Shown piece by piece: positions 18,840-30,654 of a stretch of DNA of 64,000 nucleotides; position 1 is the stretch's first letter; each line of letters begins with the position of its first letter. The DNA is from Symbiodinium kawagutii (taxonomy: Eukaryota; Sar; Dinophyceae; Suessiales; Symbiodiniaceae). The notes under the pieces are model-generated. The model ran no database searches. It was not told where the DNA came from and saw only the letters and a program-made list of their open reading frames with translations. The position numbers were made by a program, and so were the translations under genes. The stretch covers positions 191,074 to 255,073 of the forward strand of contig VSDK01014135.1 of NCBI GenBank assembly GCA_009767595.1, read 5' to 3'.

Positions 18840-21490
18840 TAGTTCAGCGACCAATTGATGCTTTGGTTATATCAATTTATAATATCTAATCATTTATCAA
18901 ATTGTTTCGTGATATCAGGGATATCTTTTTATTCAGATTAGATATCGTATATCCCAAAACCCAACTTTTCACTGGGACCATTTGGGATCGGGGATTGGAA
19001 CTATCCACCAGTAACCAAGATTGGCCACCATTGGCCCACCTTGAACCATCAATTAGCCGTTAATACAGAGGTCAGGAACCACCGTTACATTCACCAGTTC
19101 CTAGCCATGGGATGATCCAACTATAGTGGATGATACAGTGATACTGTTCTGGTAAACGCTTGCGGTTCAACGCAGGCGAAATTCAATGGTTAAGATTTAA
19201 CACGTGGTTTCACGGTTTTGTAGGTGAAGTCAAGAGTGGGTAATGCTTGGAAAGTGGTTGGCAAAGAACAATTCCTTGGAGTGATTGTTCACAGTTTGTT
19301 CTTCACGAGTTCACCACCAGCAACTGGTGGGTTTGATCAAAAACTTACTGGTGAAATCTGGTAAAACTTCACCAATGTTCAGCATGCTCCAGACCTCATC
19401 TTGTTGGTGCTTAAAGTATGCTCGTCCATCAGGCCTGGTTGAACATAAAAACCGTTCACAAAGTAAATTCCTACCATGGCTTTTGGAGGTTTGGTTTTTG
19501 ACCAGGAGCCATACAATAATGTTTCAGCAGTTTCACCTGTCTATGCCTCAATCAATGAATTGGTCCTTGCTGGGGGCTCGCTGACAAGTAGGAACAAACA
19601 AGCCCCCAGCTGCACCCTGGGCTGCGGGGTCGATGGCAATATGATGTTAATACGATGTTTAGCAACCATTCAGTAGCCATGATCAAGTCATATGCACTAT
19701 ATATAAATATATATACACACATATTTCTTTAAACGTACATATATGCATCAAATGAACCATTCTAATCAATAGGTAGTATAAACTGATGCTGGCTATGCCG
19801 ACAATACACCAAACAAAAAAAACATCTAGTTCTATCAACTTCTCTGTACATTATCTCTTACGATGAGTCAACCAGCTTGTCAAGAATATTCATGAATGAT
19901 ACTGGAGCCACTATTTCTATTCGTTGTTGCTGGTCGTTGTGCACAATTGAAGATCAAAAAAAAGCATTAGGAACCATTATTGTTGTACCGCTACCGATAG
20001 CAGTTGCTTGGAAACCAATATGTTTGCATATCCCACATAAACATATACATATGTTAGTCGTGTACAAACTAAGGTACGTCAAGGTATACCAAGGTTACCA
20101 AGCAATCATGCCTTGATCAAAATACATCTATGTATACTGACTTTCTTATATAAATTGCTTTAACACCGATCAATGATGCTGTTATGTACCTGCGAACTCA
20201 CCACTTGTCGGATTGCACCCAGCATTCCAATGATATCCAAACATGGGTTTTGAATAAACCTCTAACAGGCAGGTGCAGTAACTAGTAGTTGATTTGCAAT
20301 CATCAAGCAACCTGTAGCAATGTTGTGAACAATTAGGTGCGAATCATTATTGACAAATATCAAAACAATGACCGATACATATTGAAACAGTTTTTCGCTA
20401 CTTTCATTCATCATTGCAATACCCGACATCGAAAAATATGAACCATACAAGGAACCATGACAACGATTGTCAAAAGAAAGACAGCCATTGTCAAAACAAT
20501 GATAACAATGTTATAAGACGAACCGCTTGATTAACCAGCAATTCAGGGTTATCATAACCACGCTTAAGCATCACAATTGGCCAGCATTGACCAATGTCCA
20601 CCCTTATCATGAACCATGATTAATCAACTGGTGTAAGGCATCGCCTACCAAAATCGACCATTGGTAAGCGAGATCAGCCATTATTATGAGCATCACATAG
20701 CTTACTTCAGAGTTACTGATCATCATTCAACCATTGATCGCCAAACATGATTAAGTAATGAGATAGACTTTCCTAAGCATTAACCATCCTTAAATATTCT
20801 TAACCCTCAAATGACCAAGTAATTCACCATCACTTGGCGAGTTATCAACCAACGTTAACCATCTCTAAGCATCACAATCACCAGCCATTAACCAAAATTA
20901 ATTACGCCCAACCCCTACCATGAACCCACCTGAACCCTACCATTGACTCTATAGACTGGTACCCTCCCTCATAGGAACCATTTAGTAGGCTTTACTTTTA
21001 AGGTACTTTTCACTGAAGGTCAGTCTTGGCAGCCAACCAAAAAAACCCATAGAAAACTATAGAAATCTAAGAAAATCTAAAACCACCTAAACAAACCTAA
21101 GAACATCTAAAAAGTTCCCTGGCAGATCTGATCTGATTCAACTATGAAGGGGCCCTTGCAGAGCTGCAGGCCAATTGGATTGCTACTTGGGCTGATTTGG
21201 TGGTATATTTAATATGTCTTTTTCCTGCACAGGAAAAGTTTAGATCTTTTAGGGCCTGGAGAAGGTTGAAGAATAGCTCAAAAGTAAAGGTATACAAAGG
21301 GTTTCTAAGACTCCCTACCATTGACCCATTTAGCAAGCCAGATACCATTTGCCTGTTGAAGTGGTCAACCAACCTAACAGGCCCCGGGCCCCAGCAAAGG
21401 TACCACAACCTGTACTCCTTATCATGAACATGAGTCCCTGTAATCAACCCTTGTCCAATATAACCCCTAGAATCAACCGTCATATCACCA
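18840..21490. other. long stretch without a supported gene
   Basis: AT-rich sequence. There is a TA/CA-rich patch at 19695-19730 and many AACCATTGACC-type words at 20500-20900. Plus ORFs of 66-105 codons near 19285-19676 and 21197-21666 have no clear splice signals and were not called. I could not recognise complete inverted-repeat elements here. Confidence 0.4.
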
Positions 21491-21495
21491 TGACG

Positions 21496-21662
21496 TCAGC
21501 CTATCCTTGGGCCGGCCATGGCGCCATCCCGTGGAACCGGCGTAGTACCCGTGGCCCACAGCACCTGGGGCATTGTCTCCAGGCCCAACGAAATGGAGGA
21601 CAGCTTCCCAGTAGGCGAGTCGTCGATGCCTCTGCGCAGAAAATTCGGATCGCCAGGGGAGG
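21496..21662 (-). CDS. putative terminal exon, Gly/Pro/Ser-rich
   Basis: A minus-strand acceptor GATTGTCAG|CC at 21662 opens 54 codons to a TGA at 21498-21496. The frame encodes SPGDPNFLRRGIDDSPTGKL, then SSISLGLETMPQVLWATGTT and a short Gly/Pro tail. Codons are strongly G/C-ending, and the composition is typical of a real protein. It could instead be internal, using a GC donor at GATAG|GCTGAC. The function is unknown. Confidence 0.55.
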
Positions 21663-22272
21663 CTGACAATCTGAGGGTGAAAAATCTGCTGTGTTGTCTC
21701 TGATGCGATTTTTTTTTCGAAGAATCTATGGAAGCAGCAGATTGAAATCAGCAGATTCAATTCCGATCTTTCCAGAGAATCTTATGGAATTTAAGTTCCT
21801 TGGTGCAGCAGGAAAGTTTCGAATTGAATTCTGCATCGATACGGAATTTATTCTCTGTGTTTTTTTTTCCTGGCTTTCCCACATAAGTACCTGAAAACCA
21901 GCTGCTTCGTCTTACAGTGAAACAAGCGGCTTTGCGGCGAAGCCGCCAATTGGAGCCATGGCAAATCATTCAGTTGCAGGAGATTGGTCTACTTATTTGG
22001 TGCTGCTTATGGATGCACCGAGTTGGGCAGGATTGGTCATCAAATGTGAGGCATATCTACAGAGGTTGCCTGCTGTCCTAATAAAGATGATATAGAGTTC
22101 TGGATGGTTGATGGTTGAAGATGGTTGATCGATAGTCCAGCAATTCCGTGTTGACAACGTGACATTGATCCTTCTAATTCTTATAAATGGTTATATATTA
22201 AATCACATTGAAATAGTGATTCCCTGAGAAATCTCTAGTGAAAAGCAAGTCGATCCCTTCATATCTCTTCAC
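21663..22272. other. gene-free stretch
   Basis: Minus ORFs of about 70 codons (21485-21969) overlap the exon above but extend into AT-rich sequence with T8 runs. Nothing else is supported. Confidence 0.35.
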
Positions 22273-22390
22273 CCGGGGCGACACACCTGCGTGCGCTAAG
22301 GAATACCACTACACCCTGCAAGTGATGCTGGAGGATCTTCCCACAACGGCTCGGCCCGAGCGTTTTAAGGAGTGCCGTTGAAATTGGTAC
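22273..22390 (-). CDS. putative exon, Leu/Val-rich
   Basis: On the minus strand an acceptor GAACCAG|G at 22390 and a donor CCCCGG|GTGAAG after 22273 bound 39 open codons. They read VPISTALLKTLGPSRCGKIL, then QHHLQGVVVFLSARRCVAP, with two Cys and an amphipathic pattern. The plus strand also has an open frame ending in TGA, so strand is inferred from the clean splice pair and the minus-strand neighbours. The segment GGCACTCCTTAAA is shared with the exon at 5188-5327. Confidence 0.55.
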
Positions 22391-23209
22391 CTGGTTCGGC
22401 CAAAAGCAGCATGAGCTGTTGATATTCAAACATGAATAAGTATGTGTATATAACTAAAACATGCAATAGTTACTGTCAGTTACTAACATATTATACTGGA
22501 TGGTGGTTTCAACCCCTATTCAAAAGTCATCCAACCAACCATGCCTGAATATTGCATCGGGGAAAATAATGAAAGTATTGAAAGCCAGCAGTGAAACGAT
22601 GACTCAAAAGGGCAATCTGGAACTGATCAAGACTGAACAGAAAATAAGGTCCGGCTGACTCATGCTGTTTAACGGAGAAGCCGGCTTCATTGCAACCAAA
22701 CGAGCCGAATGATACCAACAACATGGCTTCAAAACCATCAATAAACAAATCAAATAGACCTAATAGACCTATATACTAGACCTATAACCAACATGGCTTC
22801 AGAATGATCGTGGTAAAAAATCATGAACCACGTACTGCTCCGATTTTGCCGAAGTTCCAGTGAAAAAACTCCAGTTTGGTCCGAGCGACTTGACATAAAG
22901 TCAGTGTGGCCCGTGATCGACACGCCTGCAGCATATGGTGCTGGTGACTTCGTGCTGGATACCGAGTGATCAACGTCTAGGCAGCAACAACCGATAGATG
23001 TTCCAGGAATGGAAGCTGATAATCGCTTACCAAAACCAGTGACGTACTAGTCGTTAACCACTTGGTATCAATATATGCAAGTTTCTCAAAATAAGGAACC
23101 GCCAAATAGACATGAGATACTTGTACCTGGTGGTCAGCAAATTGGTGAAACCCGCTGATTGCACCTGAGCAATAAGACATTCAAATGTAATTTGGAAACT
23201 GACAAACAT
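22391..23209. other. gene-free stretch
   Basis: It contains a family A fragment at about 23082 (CAAGTTTCTCAAAATAAGG) and a family D-like end near 22500. No exon is supported. Confidence 0.4.
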
Positions 23210-23311
23210 TGCAGTGGGTCAAAACCCTGTACCCCTGGTTCCCCATCATTAACCATATGTGGGGGATGATCCCCCACTAGTTGGTTGGCTAACTGCTTGA
23301 CCCATAGCCAC
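23210..23311. mobile_element. family B element
   Basis: GCAGTGGGTCAAAACCCTGT at the left and TGCTTGACCCATAGCCAC at the right are terminal repeats, with GTACCCCTGGTTCCCCATCA in the interior. Confidence 0.7.
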
Positions 23312-24795
23312 ATGAGAAACTACCAAATGATGTTTCATCCTAGCTGGTCCGTCGCTGGCAAAACTCCCTGGCGAATAATGATCATCACTGATTGGTGTTT
23401 TTTCACCACCCAGTCATGAAAACTATGCGCACGGCAATCAAGCTTTCGTTCATAATTACAAGTGGGAAAGTAAAACTAAAACATGTCAATCAAACCACCA
23501 GCCAGTTCATCATGGTCGTTGCCAACGATGAACAAATCACTGTTGAACTTACGATATCACCATGACAATCATATCATTCTAAGATTCACTGAATGTGATT
23601 CTATGTTCACCCTTATTGAGCAAGATTACTAAGCGATACAGTCATTCATACTCTTGGTTGATAAACAATTATTAGCAAGCACCAATGTCTGTCACCATCG
23701 TTAATCACCTATTTTCCTTACTAGTCAACATAAAACACCTGATGAACCAGTACGAACCATTAGTAACCATTGTGGCTGAGTATCAAATCTGATTAGTTAA
23801 TCAATAATTGATCTTTAGCTAAGCAGCAATAAACCATCAACTAACCATCAAAGAACCCGTCATCAAGTCGCCAACACTGTCATTCATCAATGTGCCACTG
23901 TTGCCCTCCAAATACAATATCATGCAATCAGGATTGAGCATTCACCACCATGATTGACAGCAACATGAACCATTGACAATGAGTGACCGCAAACCACCAC
24001 TTACCATCGACTAAGAATCCAGGGATTATCAACCAACCACTAATTCCCATTCATTGATCATATCACTGATCAAAATTAGGAAAGCGGTCTGAAAAACTAT
24101 CATCACCTAATGAACCATTGCGAACCCGTATTAATTATCACCAGCCGTGATTGGCCAGTACTTCACCTTCAGGTAACCAAACATTCTACATCAGCGAGGA
24201 AACATTATACATCATTGTCATATAGTAGAATTGATGATTGTATCACAAACCATTTTTGTATTATCTATTCGTATTAATGATTTTGATACTACTCATCAAT
24301 GAATCAATACTTAGTCCTTGCCTCATTAATCACCTTTAAGCAGTCCATAACCAACGTTCCGCCATCCTGAATCACTACCAACAAATTGTTCAACCAATCG
24401 TTAACAAACGCCAAATCATTCACCATCAATAGCAAACCAATTCCCGACAATCAACCATCATTAGCTTTTATCTACCATCGGTAACCCTGAGACCACGTGA
24501 ACCATCATTAAGCATGGGAACTTGTGAACCATCATCAAATATCATCAACCATGGGACCATGTGAACCATGATGAAACATAATCAGCCAGTAGTCCACCAA
24601 TGTCTTAGCCAAGTTTTAAGCGATAATTCAGCAAAATCACTTCAAATCAACCACAAGATCAAGCAAATCAGTAGTCAACCAATCATCATGAGGCCAGAAC
24701 CAACAAAAAAAACCTAAGAACCTATCCGAACAATTTTTTGATTGGCAACGTATCTGACCTATCAACCAACCTAGAACCAATCAGCCTATCCGAAC
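23312..24795. other. gene-free AT-rich stretch
   Basis: Dominated by ACCATCAA/AACCATCATT words resembling the array at 44.85-46.5 kb but not tandem. No coding frame or complete element was seen. Confidence 0.45.
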
Positions 24796-24915
24796 CCCGT
24801 GCGTCAAATGGGCCTGGCAAATTTCCCACATCTTCCTCCCCATAGTGGCACTGATCGCCTGTGAGCGGGGTGGCGCGTAGAAACCGTTTTCCATCGGTGA
24901 TTCACCGACAAAGTA
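24796..24915 (-). CDS. putative exon, 40 codons in phase 0
   Basis: A strong pyrimidine-rich acceptor CTCCCCCACTCAG|T at 24915 starts exactly 40 codons on the minus strand, ending ACGCACGGG|GTTCGG at 24796. The peptide reads YFVGESPMENGFYAPPRSQA and ISATMGRKMWEICQAHLTHG. It is a balanced globular-type composition. This is among the cleanest exons in the window because both boundaries and the frame agree. The family is not recognised. Confidence 0.65.
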
Positions 24916-24919
24916 CTGA

Positions 24920-26390
24920 GTGGGGGAGATTCTATGGTGAACTCTATGGTTGCGAATGGTTAATAATAGAAAATAATAACTAACAGCAATAGTTAAACAA
25001 CAACTGTATGAAATAACCAATGGTCAACTTAAGCTGGTTAATGGTTGATAAAATGGTTGCAATAATAAGGAAAATCACCAACAATAGTGCTTCGACACCT
25101 ATATCTGGCAGTCTTTCAAGCCAGTTTAGAGACCTCCAAGTTGTGGATGGTACAAGTGGTTAATAGACTGGATGATCCAGGGGTACCCTTATTTCGAGAA
25201 ACCGCCAAGAAAATGAGTGATTCATGGTATATTCCATGGTTGTAGTGGAAACTAATAGTTCGTGATTCACCATGTGGAGGTTCTTACTCAGTTGGGTTCA
25301 TTCTTTTCATAATTTCAATAAAGGCTACTGTAGTTACAAAGGGGTAACAACTGTGGGACCAGTTTATACAAATATCGACACATATAAATATATATATATA
25401 TATTTGTAAAACCACTAAACGTGAATACAAACATACTTAAATCAATGAATAGGTAAATAAATATAATTTTAAAAAATATACAAATGTAAGAACAATAGTA
25501 AGTTGTATACATGAGTGTGTAGCGGTTGGACAAGTCGGGTACGTAGTGTTTATGTGTTTGTCGTCGTTCTTCCTAATTGCGGCGAGAATCATTCCAGTAA
25601 TTCGTGGCAGAGGACTGTTGTCCAAAAATGTGCAATGGGAATCATCCCTGCGCAGGGTTGAAAACAACCATTTCGAAACTACTATCATCAACACCGGTGC
25701 CGACCAAGTTGCCAGTTCATCATCCATTAATCATCATCCGTTGCTACTGCTTTGATGCCATTGTTGAGCTACGAATCACCATTGCCAAAGTGAATTCTCT
25801 GGAAAAACCAACTTTCGGTTCGTAGCTCATAGCTCACCATAGTCGGGTGGTCTTTTGTTCTCAATTATGCACATGTTTTGTTGCGTGAATCACTCAAAGA
25901 CCCCATTTTTTGAGAATCCTGTTACTTTTGTTTTCACAAGAAAAATCACTATCATTATTCAAAGAACCACAATTTCATCATCGACCAAGTTCAATCATGA
26001 TTGCTTGTTCACTGTTTAGTGCTGACCAGCACTCACCATCATTTATCATGATTTTACCATCTTTAAGCATCGCGCTTCATATCATGACAAATGCGTAACT
26101 ATCACGAGCCATCATCAACTGATTGTCAATGACTGTCATTGTAAAGATTGTTCAAGTTTTCTGGGGGTCGCGCAATGGAACCAAATTTCCAAAACACAGT
26201 GAGTAATCATACCCAAAACAACAAGTGGCAATCGCACCCCCATCAAAAATGGTTTTACCGGACCATTTACCATTTTACCATTTTGGATCGACCAAGTTTG
26301 GCACCGGCATCAATGGCAGTTTGTTCTTACACGTTCTTACTATTCACGTTGTGCACATCATCCATCAAACCAATGCACTGTCGCTACACG
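24920..26390. other. mostly gene-free, one family A copy and an AT microsatellite
   Basis: A family A copy spans about 25111-25206 (GGCAGTCTTTCAAGCCAG to TTTCGAGAAACCGCC). A (TA)n tract lies at 25386-25401. Plus and minus ORFs of 60-115 codons at 25437-26492 have no clear splice signals. Confidence 0.4.
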
Positions 26391-26550
26391 CGATCCCGCG
26401 GAACCCGGCCCGCCACCCATCAAATTTCACAATTCATCCTCCAGTTCGAGCAGCTTTGTCCAAGTGGCAGCTGCGACACTTGGTGTTGTTAGAGCCCATT
26501 GCGCATTGAAGTTGCGACCAGCCGCGGGCCGGGACAGGCCGGGACGCGGA
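26390..26550. other. GC-rich island, probable exon, strand unresolved
   Basis: Both strands are open. Plus encodes an Ala/Arg-rich stretch (QVAAATLGVVRAHCALKLRP). Minus encodes SQLQCAMGSNNTKCRSCHLD, then a Gly-Gly stop. The sharp GC rise marks it as likely coding, but neither splice pair is convincing. Confidence 0.3.
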
Positions 26551-26948
26551 CGGGGTTAGATGATAGCTGGGCTGAAGTAGGGTGAAGGGTTGGGTTGGTG
26601 GGGAGAAGGATGATGGACAACTAGGCCCTGGTGATGGGCAAGCAGCAGCTGGTTGACTGTTACCCCTTACCATGGTTGAAACCACTAAGACAACTGAATG
26701 ACAAAATTCGATGACTGACTGGAATGGTGGGCTGGTCAACAACCAAAGGCTGGGATCAGTCACAAATTCAGGGCAAGAGCCAGTCAACTTCCAAAAAAAA
26801 TCCAGCCTCCACTAAAACAGAAAGATACGGCATGCCTGATGTAGCTTCTGCCTGACAGGTCTATATCTTGGACTTGATCGTTGAAATGTCAACTTTGTGA
26901 AAACCATTGAATGCCAAGAAAAATGACTCAACCTTGGGCACCCTTTGG

Positions 26949-27170
26949 GTTCCTCTCAGGGCAGGCCGCGCCGGTCTGCGAGCCAAAAAAACGGGAGCCG
27001 GAAAAGGTTCCTTCGCGCGCGCGCGGAGCTTACACGACTGCAGCAGTAGTTTACACGGAGCGGCGCAGCAAGGGCGCGAAACGCGTGGGAGAAGTGGCCC
27101 ACAGGTTCGACCGCAATTCGCAAGGCAATCGCTTAAGCGCAGGCGGATGTTTGTTTTCTAATCTCAGCAT
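26949..27170 (+). CDS. putative plus-strand exon, Lys/Arg-rich
   Basis: A pyrimidine-rich acceptor GGTTCCTCTCAG|G at about 26958 is followed by a frame encoding PVCEPKKREPEKVPSRARGA, then AYTTAAVVYTERRSKGAKRV and GEVAHRFDRNSQGN. Codon choice (GAG, AAG, GTG, GCC) favours plus. The minus strand is also open but Cys/Leu/Arg-rich and less protein-like. The downstream boundary is unclear; the frame continues to about 27260. This is one of few plus-strand candidates in the left part. Confidence 0.45.
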
Positions 27171-27299
27171 CTCAGAAGTTCAAATGGGCCCAGGGGAAGG
27201 GGACTTGATAGGGCTACATTTCCATTTTGGTGCGGGGCCGTCCAGTCGAGCAAAAGGCTAATAAAACCATGTATGTGATGAATCAATGGAATGAACTCT

Positions 27300-27402
27300 C
27301 GTCGTAATCCTAAGGAGCGTGTGGTTGTTCAACCTGTGATTCGATGGTCATCAATGGATTCTCCAGATGCGCCATTGAACCCTCTGCCAAACCAGGTAGC
27401 CA
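27300..27402 (+). CDS. possible small plus-strand exon
   Basis: The plus strand is open up to a donor CCAG|GTAGCC at about 27402, encoding NPKERVVVQPVIRWSSMDSP and a short Pro/Asn tail. No clear acceptor is visible. It may belong with 26949-27170. Confidence 0.25.
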
Positions 27403-27609
27403 TGACACGAAATCCAAGGACGGTGTGGACTCCAACATTGCTTGGTTCTTTTGCAAAGCTCAACTGGATTCAACTATATACTGTCAAAAAAAAATGAAAA
27501 GGACATGTACCCGTTCAACCCTCTATAAGGCTTGTTTTCAGCAGGCTCAATATTTCCATATGTTTTCGAGATGCATACTGTGTGTATATGCGTATATATG
27601 TAAAGAAAG

Positions 27610-27750
27610 ACAGACAGATAGATAGATAGATAGATAGATGGATGGATGGATGGATAGATAGATGGATAGATAAATAGATAGATAGAAAGATAAATAGATA
27701 AATAGATAGATAGATAGATCAATAGATAAATATATATAGATAGATATATA
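27610..27750. repeat. (GATA)n microsatellite
   Basis: GATA units interspersed with GATG, AATA and GAAA variants. The Tyr/Ile/Ser-rich minus-strand ORFs here are artefacts. Confidence 0.9.
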
Positions 27751-27807
27751 CATTTGTATGCGGCAATATGCAGCATAGTACATGATAAGACATAAAGCCG
27801 GCAGATA

Positions 27808-28203
27808 TCTCCAGATCATATCCAAACCAAATGGATCCAGCCATTGAACATGGGTTCGGAAACAATTGGTCTTTTGGCGACAACGTAGCTGGATTGAAAT
27901 TGGTCCGCATGATTATGGTTCCCTATCAGCCATGTGCGATCAGCTCCAACAATGTGATCAATCACGCGAGGCTTCTTGGATGTCCATGGATATCCTGTGA
28001 TATCTTTACTGTCTCTTCACCGTCATGTCCCAAGCAGTTGAGATTATATACCATCTGTGCTGCTGGACTATCGGTGGGTTTCCTTCGGAATGGGTCTCTT
28101 GCTTTGAAGCTCAACAAAGTGCTGATGCATTGCCCTGAGTCGGGGCAAAGAGAACATGTTGAACCATTGGCATGGGCATCTATCGGTGAGCATCCGCTAT
28201 AAG
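27808..28203 (-). CDS. possible coding block with one frame change
   Basis: The minus strand is open from about 28203 to a TGA at 27962 (STCSLCPDSGQCISTLLSFK, later NCLGHDGEETVKISQDIHGH). A second frame then continues to about 27808 (DHIVGADRTWLIGNHNHADQ). Codon structure (GAC GGT GAA GAG ACA GTA AAG) favours the minus strand over the 123-codon plus ORF at 27831-28202. The GC content is ordinary, unlike the GC-rich islands. No family is recognised; a small intron or frameshift near 27965 is needed. Confidence 0.35.
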
Positions 28204-28415
28204 ACTACAATGACCTCATTCAGCAACTGCTTCAACAACAAACAACATGCATCTGATTGGGTCAGCAGAGATGTCCCAGCTGACGCTGGAATGTGTGGAT
28301 TCTTTGCTGAGCCATAATCCAGTGAGATTACAACGTGACCTGTGCTGAGCCAAACTGGTGCGTGCCCAGGAATCAAATTAACCAGGAAGGTAACATGCAC
28401 TTCAGCAATTATCAA
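28197..28415 (-). CDS. possible coding block upstream of 27808-28203
   Basis: The frame encodes EVHVTFLVNLIPGHAPVWLS and then a Leu-rich tail (LLLKQLLNEVIVVL) before a stop at 28197. A donor GAATGAG|GTCATT near 28210 could lead into the next block. The mix of hydrophobic strands and helices looks protein-like. Function unknown. Confidence 0.35.
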   Translation of the reverse strand: MIIAEVHVTFLVNLIPGHAPVWLSTGHVVISLDYGSAKNPHIPASAGTSLLTQSDACCLLLKQLLNEVIVVL

Positions 28416-28722
28416 CCGTCATGGTGGTGATAAGCCACTCTAGTCAGTGGTTGATCACGGCAAATCATGCTCCCACTTAATTACCCTAGCTAAAAAACAA
28501 AAACTGCAAAGGAACAACCAGCATCAGAGACTGAGAAATTTAGACATCGTATCAGCAAAGGAACAACCATGCATCAGATTTTCATCGGCCAACTTCTATG
28601 ACATCTATCAGTAATTGGTGCGCGGTATAGATCCCTGCTCATAAGTTCATTCATCAACATGTTCAGTAAATAAATGTGTATATACAAACATATCATTTAG
28701 AGTGTTACATCCCAAATAAGCA

Positions 28723-28776
28723 AAAACAAACAAACAAACAAACAAACAAACAAACAAACAAACAAACAAACAAACA
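28723..28776. repeat. (AAAC)n microsatellite
   Basis: About 13 perfect AAAC units. Confidence 0.95.
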
Positions 28777-28844
28777 CATTATGCTAGCTGCAGCCGTCAA
28801 CTTATATTTTTGACCCAAAGGCCCACCTCATAGGTAAGGCCAGT

Positions 28845-29036
28845 TCATAGGATATCATATTCCAAGAATACAACATCCCTCAACCCGATCTTAAGCGGCG
28901 GATCAACAAGGTTCAGCGTTTGCAAGCTGCTGATACTGCATCTTCGAGGACCAATGAACGATCGTGGCAAGAATAGACCGATGGGTGTGAACACGAAAGT
29001 CTTGGCGCCGAAGTGAGCCCGTGCAGATTCCGAAAG
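28845..29036 (-). CDS. possible exon with stop
   Basis: The minus strand encodes AHFGAKTFVFTPIGLFLPRS, then FIGPRRCSISSLQTLNLVDP and a tail ending VVFLEYDIL before a TGA at 28847-28845. The first half is hydrophobic and could be membrane-associated. No acceptor is visible before an upstream stop at about 29038, so the 5' boundary is unsolved. The plus strand has a shorter open frame. Confidence 0.35.
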   Translation of the reverse strand, partial: LSESARAHFGAKTFVFTPIGLFLPRSFIGPRRCSISSLQTLNLVDPPLKIGLRDVVFLEYDIL

Positions 29037-29068
29037 TTTTTAATGCCCCTGTCAAATGTGCAGGGTGT

Positions 29069-29140
29069 TGAACCCTCGGTTTATTAATAGCGAGGGCTCA
29101 TTTTAATGGGAAACCAAGGCTTCTGGGGGATACCCCCATA
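29069..29140. mobile_element. family F fragment
   Basis: AACCCTCGGTTTATTAATAG and then GGAAACCAAGGCTTCTGGGG give one arm and part of the interior of family F. Confidence 0.45.
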
Positions 29141-29409
29141 AATTGTCAAAAGCAAATTTTGTTGATGAAAACTGAACCACTTCTGGTGCACACCCTGTGT
29201 GGACTTTTGTGGCTGCTAAACAATTCTCAGCCAGTACCACGCACTATTAGCGAAGATCAATATCAAGAAACCGTCCGTACTTTCTGGTGACTCACCAAAT
29301 ATGTCGGGTAAATTGGAGGTAGTTTATCAGCATGGATCTACCATTGCTGATAAATATATTGATCATTGCAAATACTGTAAGCATTTTCAATGCATCAAAT
29401 CCCATCAAG

Positions 29410-29526
29410 TGGCTGTGGGTCAGTTCACCCTGTACCCCTGGTTCCCCTATCATTAACCATTGTTTTCCTTATTATTGTTGGCTATCATCCCCCATTGTTG
29501 GTTGGTCATAATATTGACCCTTGGCC
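29410..29526. mobile_element. family B element
   Basis: TGGCTGTGGGTCAGTTCACC at the left and AATATTGACCCTTGGCCA at the right are terminal repeats. The interior has GTACCCCTGGTTCCCCTATC. Confidence 0.7.
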
Positions 29527-29544
29527 AAGTGAATGCCTTTACAC

Positions 29545-29640
29545 TATTCCTTGCACCCGTCCGGCGGGCGGGCCACGCCGGGGGTCCGGGCGATCGTCAG
29601 ACCTGTTTCAGGCGGCGACACGACACGCGGTGCCAAGCAT
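29545..29640. other. GC-rich island, probable exon, strand unresolved
   Basis: Both strands are open across this island. Minus reads CLAPRVVSPPETGLTIARTP and Plus reads AGGPRRGSGRSSDLFQAATR. It abuts the family B element on its left. Confidence 0.3.
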
Positions 29641-30303
29641 GTTAATAGTAATCAATAGGAACTATTCGTATCATTACTACGAGTACTTACAAGGTTGGTA
29701 ATGAATAGTTGCTATTGTAATCAATAGCAACCATGTAAATAGTATTCTACATATGATTAGTATTATAGAGTGTTTCTACTATCTACTATATATAGTAGTG
29801 GCTAATCATAACCACTAGTAGCTACAAAATGTTTCTACTATCTACTATATTTGATTGGCCACTACTCATCCAACAATTTGCCAACAATGGAAACTTACTG
29901 GCTGAATGTTGGCTGATGGCTAACTGTAGAGAATCTAATGGTTTACGATGGTGAATAATAGAGGATAATAGTGCATAGCAACAAACCTATTCCAACTGTT
30001 TTGTCAAGAGGCTGATTAGCAGTGATTTCCAAAATGTGTTTATATTGGCTATAGAGAATGTGTGGGTAACAAAGGTTGATTATTCTACCCGAGCACTAAA
30101 GGGCCAGGTAGCATAATCTCAGATCACCAACTCACAACTGATGTTTTCTTCTTGGCTAATCAACTGAAAGGCACCGATGTGTTAGACGTGTCGCATCTGT
30201 CTGCTTGAGATACATAGTTCATTGTAGGCAACCTGCGAACACAAAGTGTTGTTTATTGAATCTGTTTCCGCGGTTGATCCGCTTCAACTGGATAGTGAAC
30301 CCA

Positions 30304-30481
30304 GTATTACAGAGCAATGGTTGGTAATTGGCCCGAAATCGCAAATGTCATGGGAAGCCAAGGAAAAAACCTGTCCCATCCAATGATGAACAAACTGGCG
30401 AACAAAGGAAGGCATGGAATGAACAGAAGTCCAGCGATGCCCAAATGCAGCACTTGGATCAGAATGTATGTATCCATATAA
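30304..30481 (+). CDS. possible plus-strand exon or small ORF
   Basis: After CCCAGTATTACAG an ATG at 30317 opens 54 codons to a TAA at 30479. It reads MVGNWPEIANVMGSQGKNLS and then PMMNKLANKGRHGMNRSPAM. A second plus frame is Lys/Glu-rich and runs to a consensus-like donor AGAAT|GTATGT at 30466. The minus strand is open too. Coding on plus is favoured, frame uncertain. Confidence 0.3.
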
Positions 30482-30654
30482 CCATATCACCATCATTTAG
30501 CCATCATCTCACCACTAGTGTGCACCAAGTAACCATCAATTGGCCATCATTGACCATAGGTTCACCATCAATCACCATCATATCACCACCATTTCGCCAT
30601 CCTAAGCCATCGTTCGCCCATGATTTAACCACGGTCAACCCATGTTGATATCAC

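Noticed and set aside
19285..19676. Plus-strand ORFs of 66-99 codons
   Set aside because: Composition is only moderately protein-like and no splice pair was found.
22273..22390. Resemblance to a structured RNA (tRNA or 5S-like GC-rich island)
   Set aside because: No cloverleaf, no internal promoter boxes and no 5S consensus could be placed; a splice-bounded open frame explains it better.
27474..27910. Minus-strand ORFs rich in Ile/Tyr/Leu/Ser resembling membrane proteins
   Set aside because: They run through the GATA microsatellite and are produced by it.
27831..28202. Plus-strand ORF of 123 codons
   Set aside because: It is long and ATG-initiated, but codon structure favours the opposite strand, where two open segments have better composition.
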